From positions 1-6,201 of the forward strand of contig JAJTCL010000169.1 in the NCBI GenBank assembly GCA_021323255.1: a stretch of 6,201 nt of DNA. Reading direction: 5' to 3'. Each line of letters begins with the position of its first letter. The first letter of the stretch is position 1. Under the pieces are notes generated by a model. That model worked only from the letters and a program-made list of their open reading frames with translations. It was not told where the DNA came from and made no database searches. This document shows, one piece after another, positions 5,864 through 6,201 of this stretch. Source of the DNA: Propionibacteriaceae bacterium (GTDB lineage: Bacteria > Actinomycetota > Actinomycetes > Propionibacteriales > Propionibacteriaceae). The position numbers and the translations under genes are program-made.

Positions 5864-6201
5864 GTGACCATCCAGCCTGCGACCATCTCGCCGCCACGCG
5901 AAGTGCCGGCCACCATTGAGCGGCCACGCTACGTGGGCCGGCCAGCGCCTGATCGTTACGCCGGCGATGACATCCAGCCGCCGGAGATCATCGAGAAGAT
6001 GCGGATCGCTGGCCGCATCGCTGCCCAAGCAATGCGCGGGGCCGCCACGGCGATCAAGCCTGGCGTGACAACGGATGATCTTGATCAAGTAGTCCACCAG
6101 TTTCTGATCGACCACGGCGCATACCCTTCAACGCTCGGTTATCGCGGCTTCCCGAAGTCCTGCTGCACCTCTGTCAATGAGGTCATCTGCCACGGCATTC
6201 C
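5864..6201 (+). CDS. map: Methionine aminopeptidase, type I, N-terminal part (3' end outside window)
   Basis: This metalloenzyme removes the initiator methionine from new proteins in the cytoplasm. The first 112 residues are visible. A Pro-rich N-terminal extension of about 40 residues (with RPRYVGRPAP) precedes the catalytic domain, which begins at PPEIIEKMRIAGRIAA (39-54). This is like the extended actinobacterial MapB enzymes and unlike short E. coli Map. KPGVTTDDLD (65-74), GAYPSTLGYRGFPKSCCTS (85-103) and NEVICHGI follow. His110 corresponds to the substrate-binding His79 of E. coli Map. The metal ligands lie beyond the right edge, so catalytic completeness cannot be judged. The frame opens at GTG 5864; no ATG that would suit the conserved N-terminus is present upstream in frame. 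It is divergent from the small SPOR-like gene, with 133 bases between the two starts. Confidence 0.93.
   Translation, partial: MTIQPATISPPREVPATIERPRYVGRPAPDRYAGDDIQPPEIIEKMRIAGRIAAQAMRGAATAIKPGVTTDDLDQVVHQFLIDHGAYPSTLGYRGFPKSCCTSVNEVICHGI

Noticed and set aside
5922..5939. GGCCACG...CGTGGGCC inverted repeat in the map N-terminal codons
   Set aside because: It is short, imperfect (one extra G), within coding sequence and of the kind expected by chance in GC-rich DNA.

Overview
The window (about 6.2 kb, GC-rich) looks like chromosomal DNA of a high-GC actinobacterium. The reasons are GTG starts on several genes, a TANNNT-type -10 box directly in front of a GTG start, a sulfate transporter in the order subI-cysT-cysW-cysA, and a methionine aminopeptidase with the actinobacterial N-terminal extension. 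A small WWY...RLGPY...NDPRWND protein lies divergent to that last gene, an arrangement I associate with actinobacteria. I cannot fix the family or genus from sequence alone. No mobile element, CRISPR array, tRNA or rRNA was seen.

Layout. The left edge holds the C-terminal part of an unrecognised, probably exported protein (2-565, +). It converges on a bacterial transglutaminase-like protein (562-1383, -), and the two stop codons overlap. A 234-bp divergent intergenic region (1384-1617) carries a candidate promoter and an inverted repeat overlapping and following its -10 box. It leads into a tightly packed sulfate ABC transporter operon: SubI lipoprotein (1618-2664), permeases CysT (2661-3551) and CysW (3544-4377), and ATPase CysA (4374-5417). 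Every junction in this operon overlaps by 4 or 8 bases. The operon ends in an 82-bp gap-free imperfect palindrome (5440-5521), which sits almost midway between the cysA stop and the stop of a convergent 61-aa gene (5545-5730, -). Divergent from the small gene is the start of the methionine aminopeptidase gene (5864 to the right edge, +).

How the genes work together. SubI captures sulfate (or thiosulfate) outside the membrane, CysT and CysW form the channel, and CysA hydrolyses ATP to drive import for cysteine and methionine synthesis. The flanking genes (exported protein, transglutaminase-like protein, small protein, Map) have no visible functional link to sulfate uptake and appear to be separate transcription units.

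The window is mostly ordinary. The parts worth a second look are the palindrome built from two copies of a small hairpin unit after cysA, the inverted repeat at the cys promoter, the missing histidine in the transglutaminase-like protein, and the possible leaderless start of map. I did not find evidence for a new multi-gene system.
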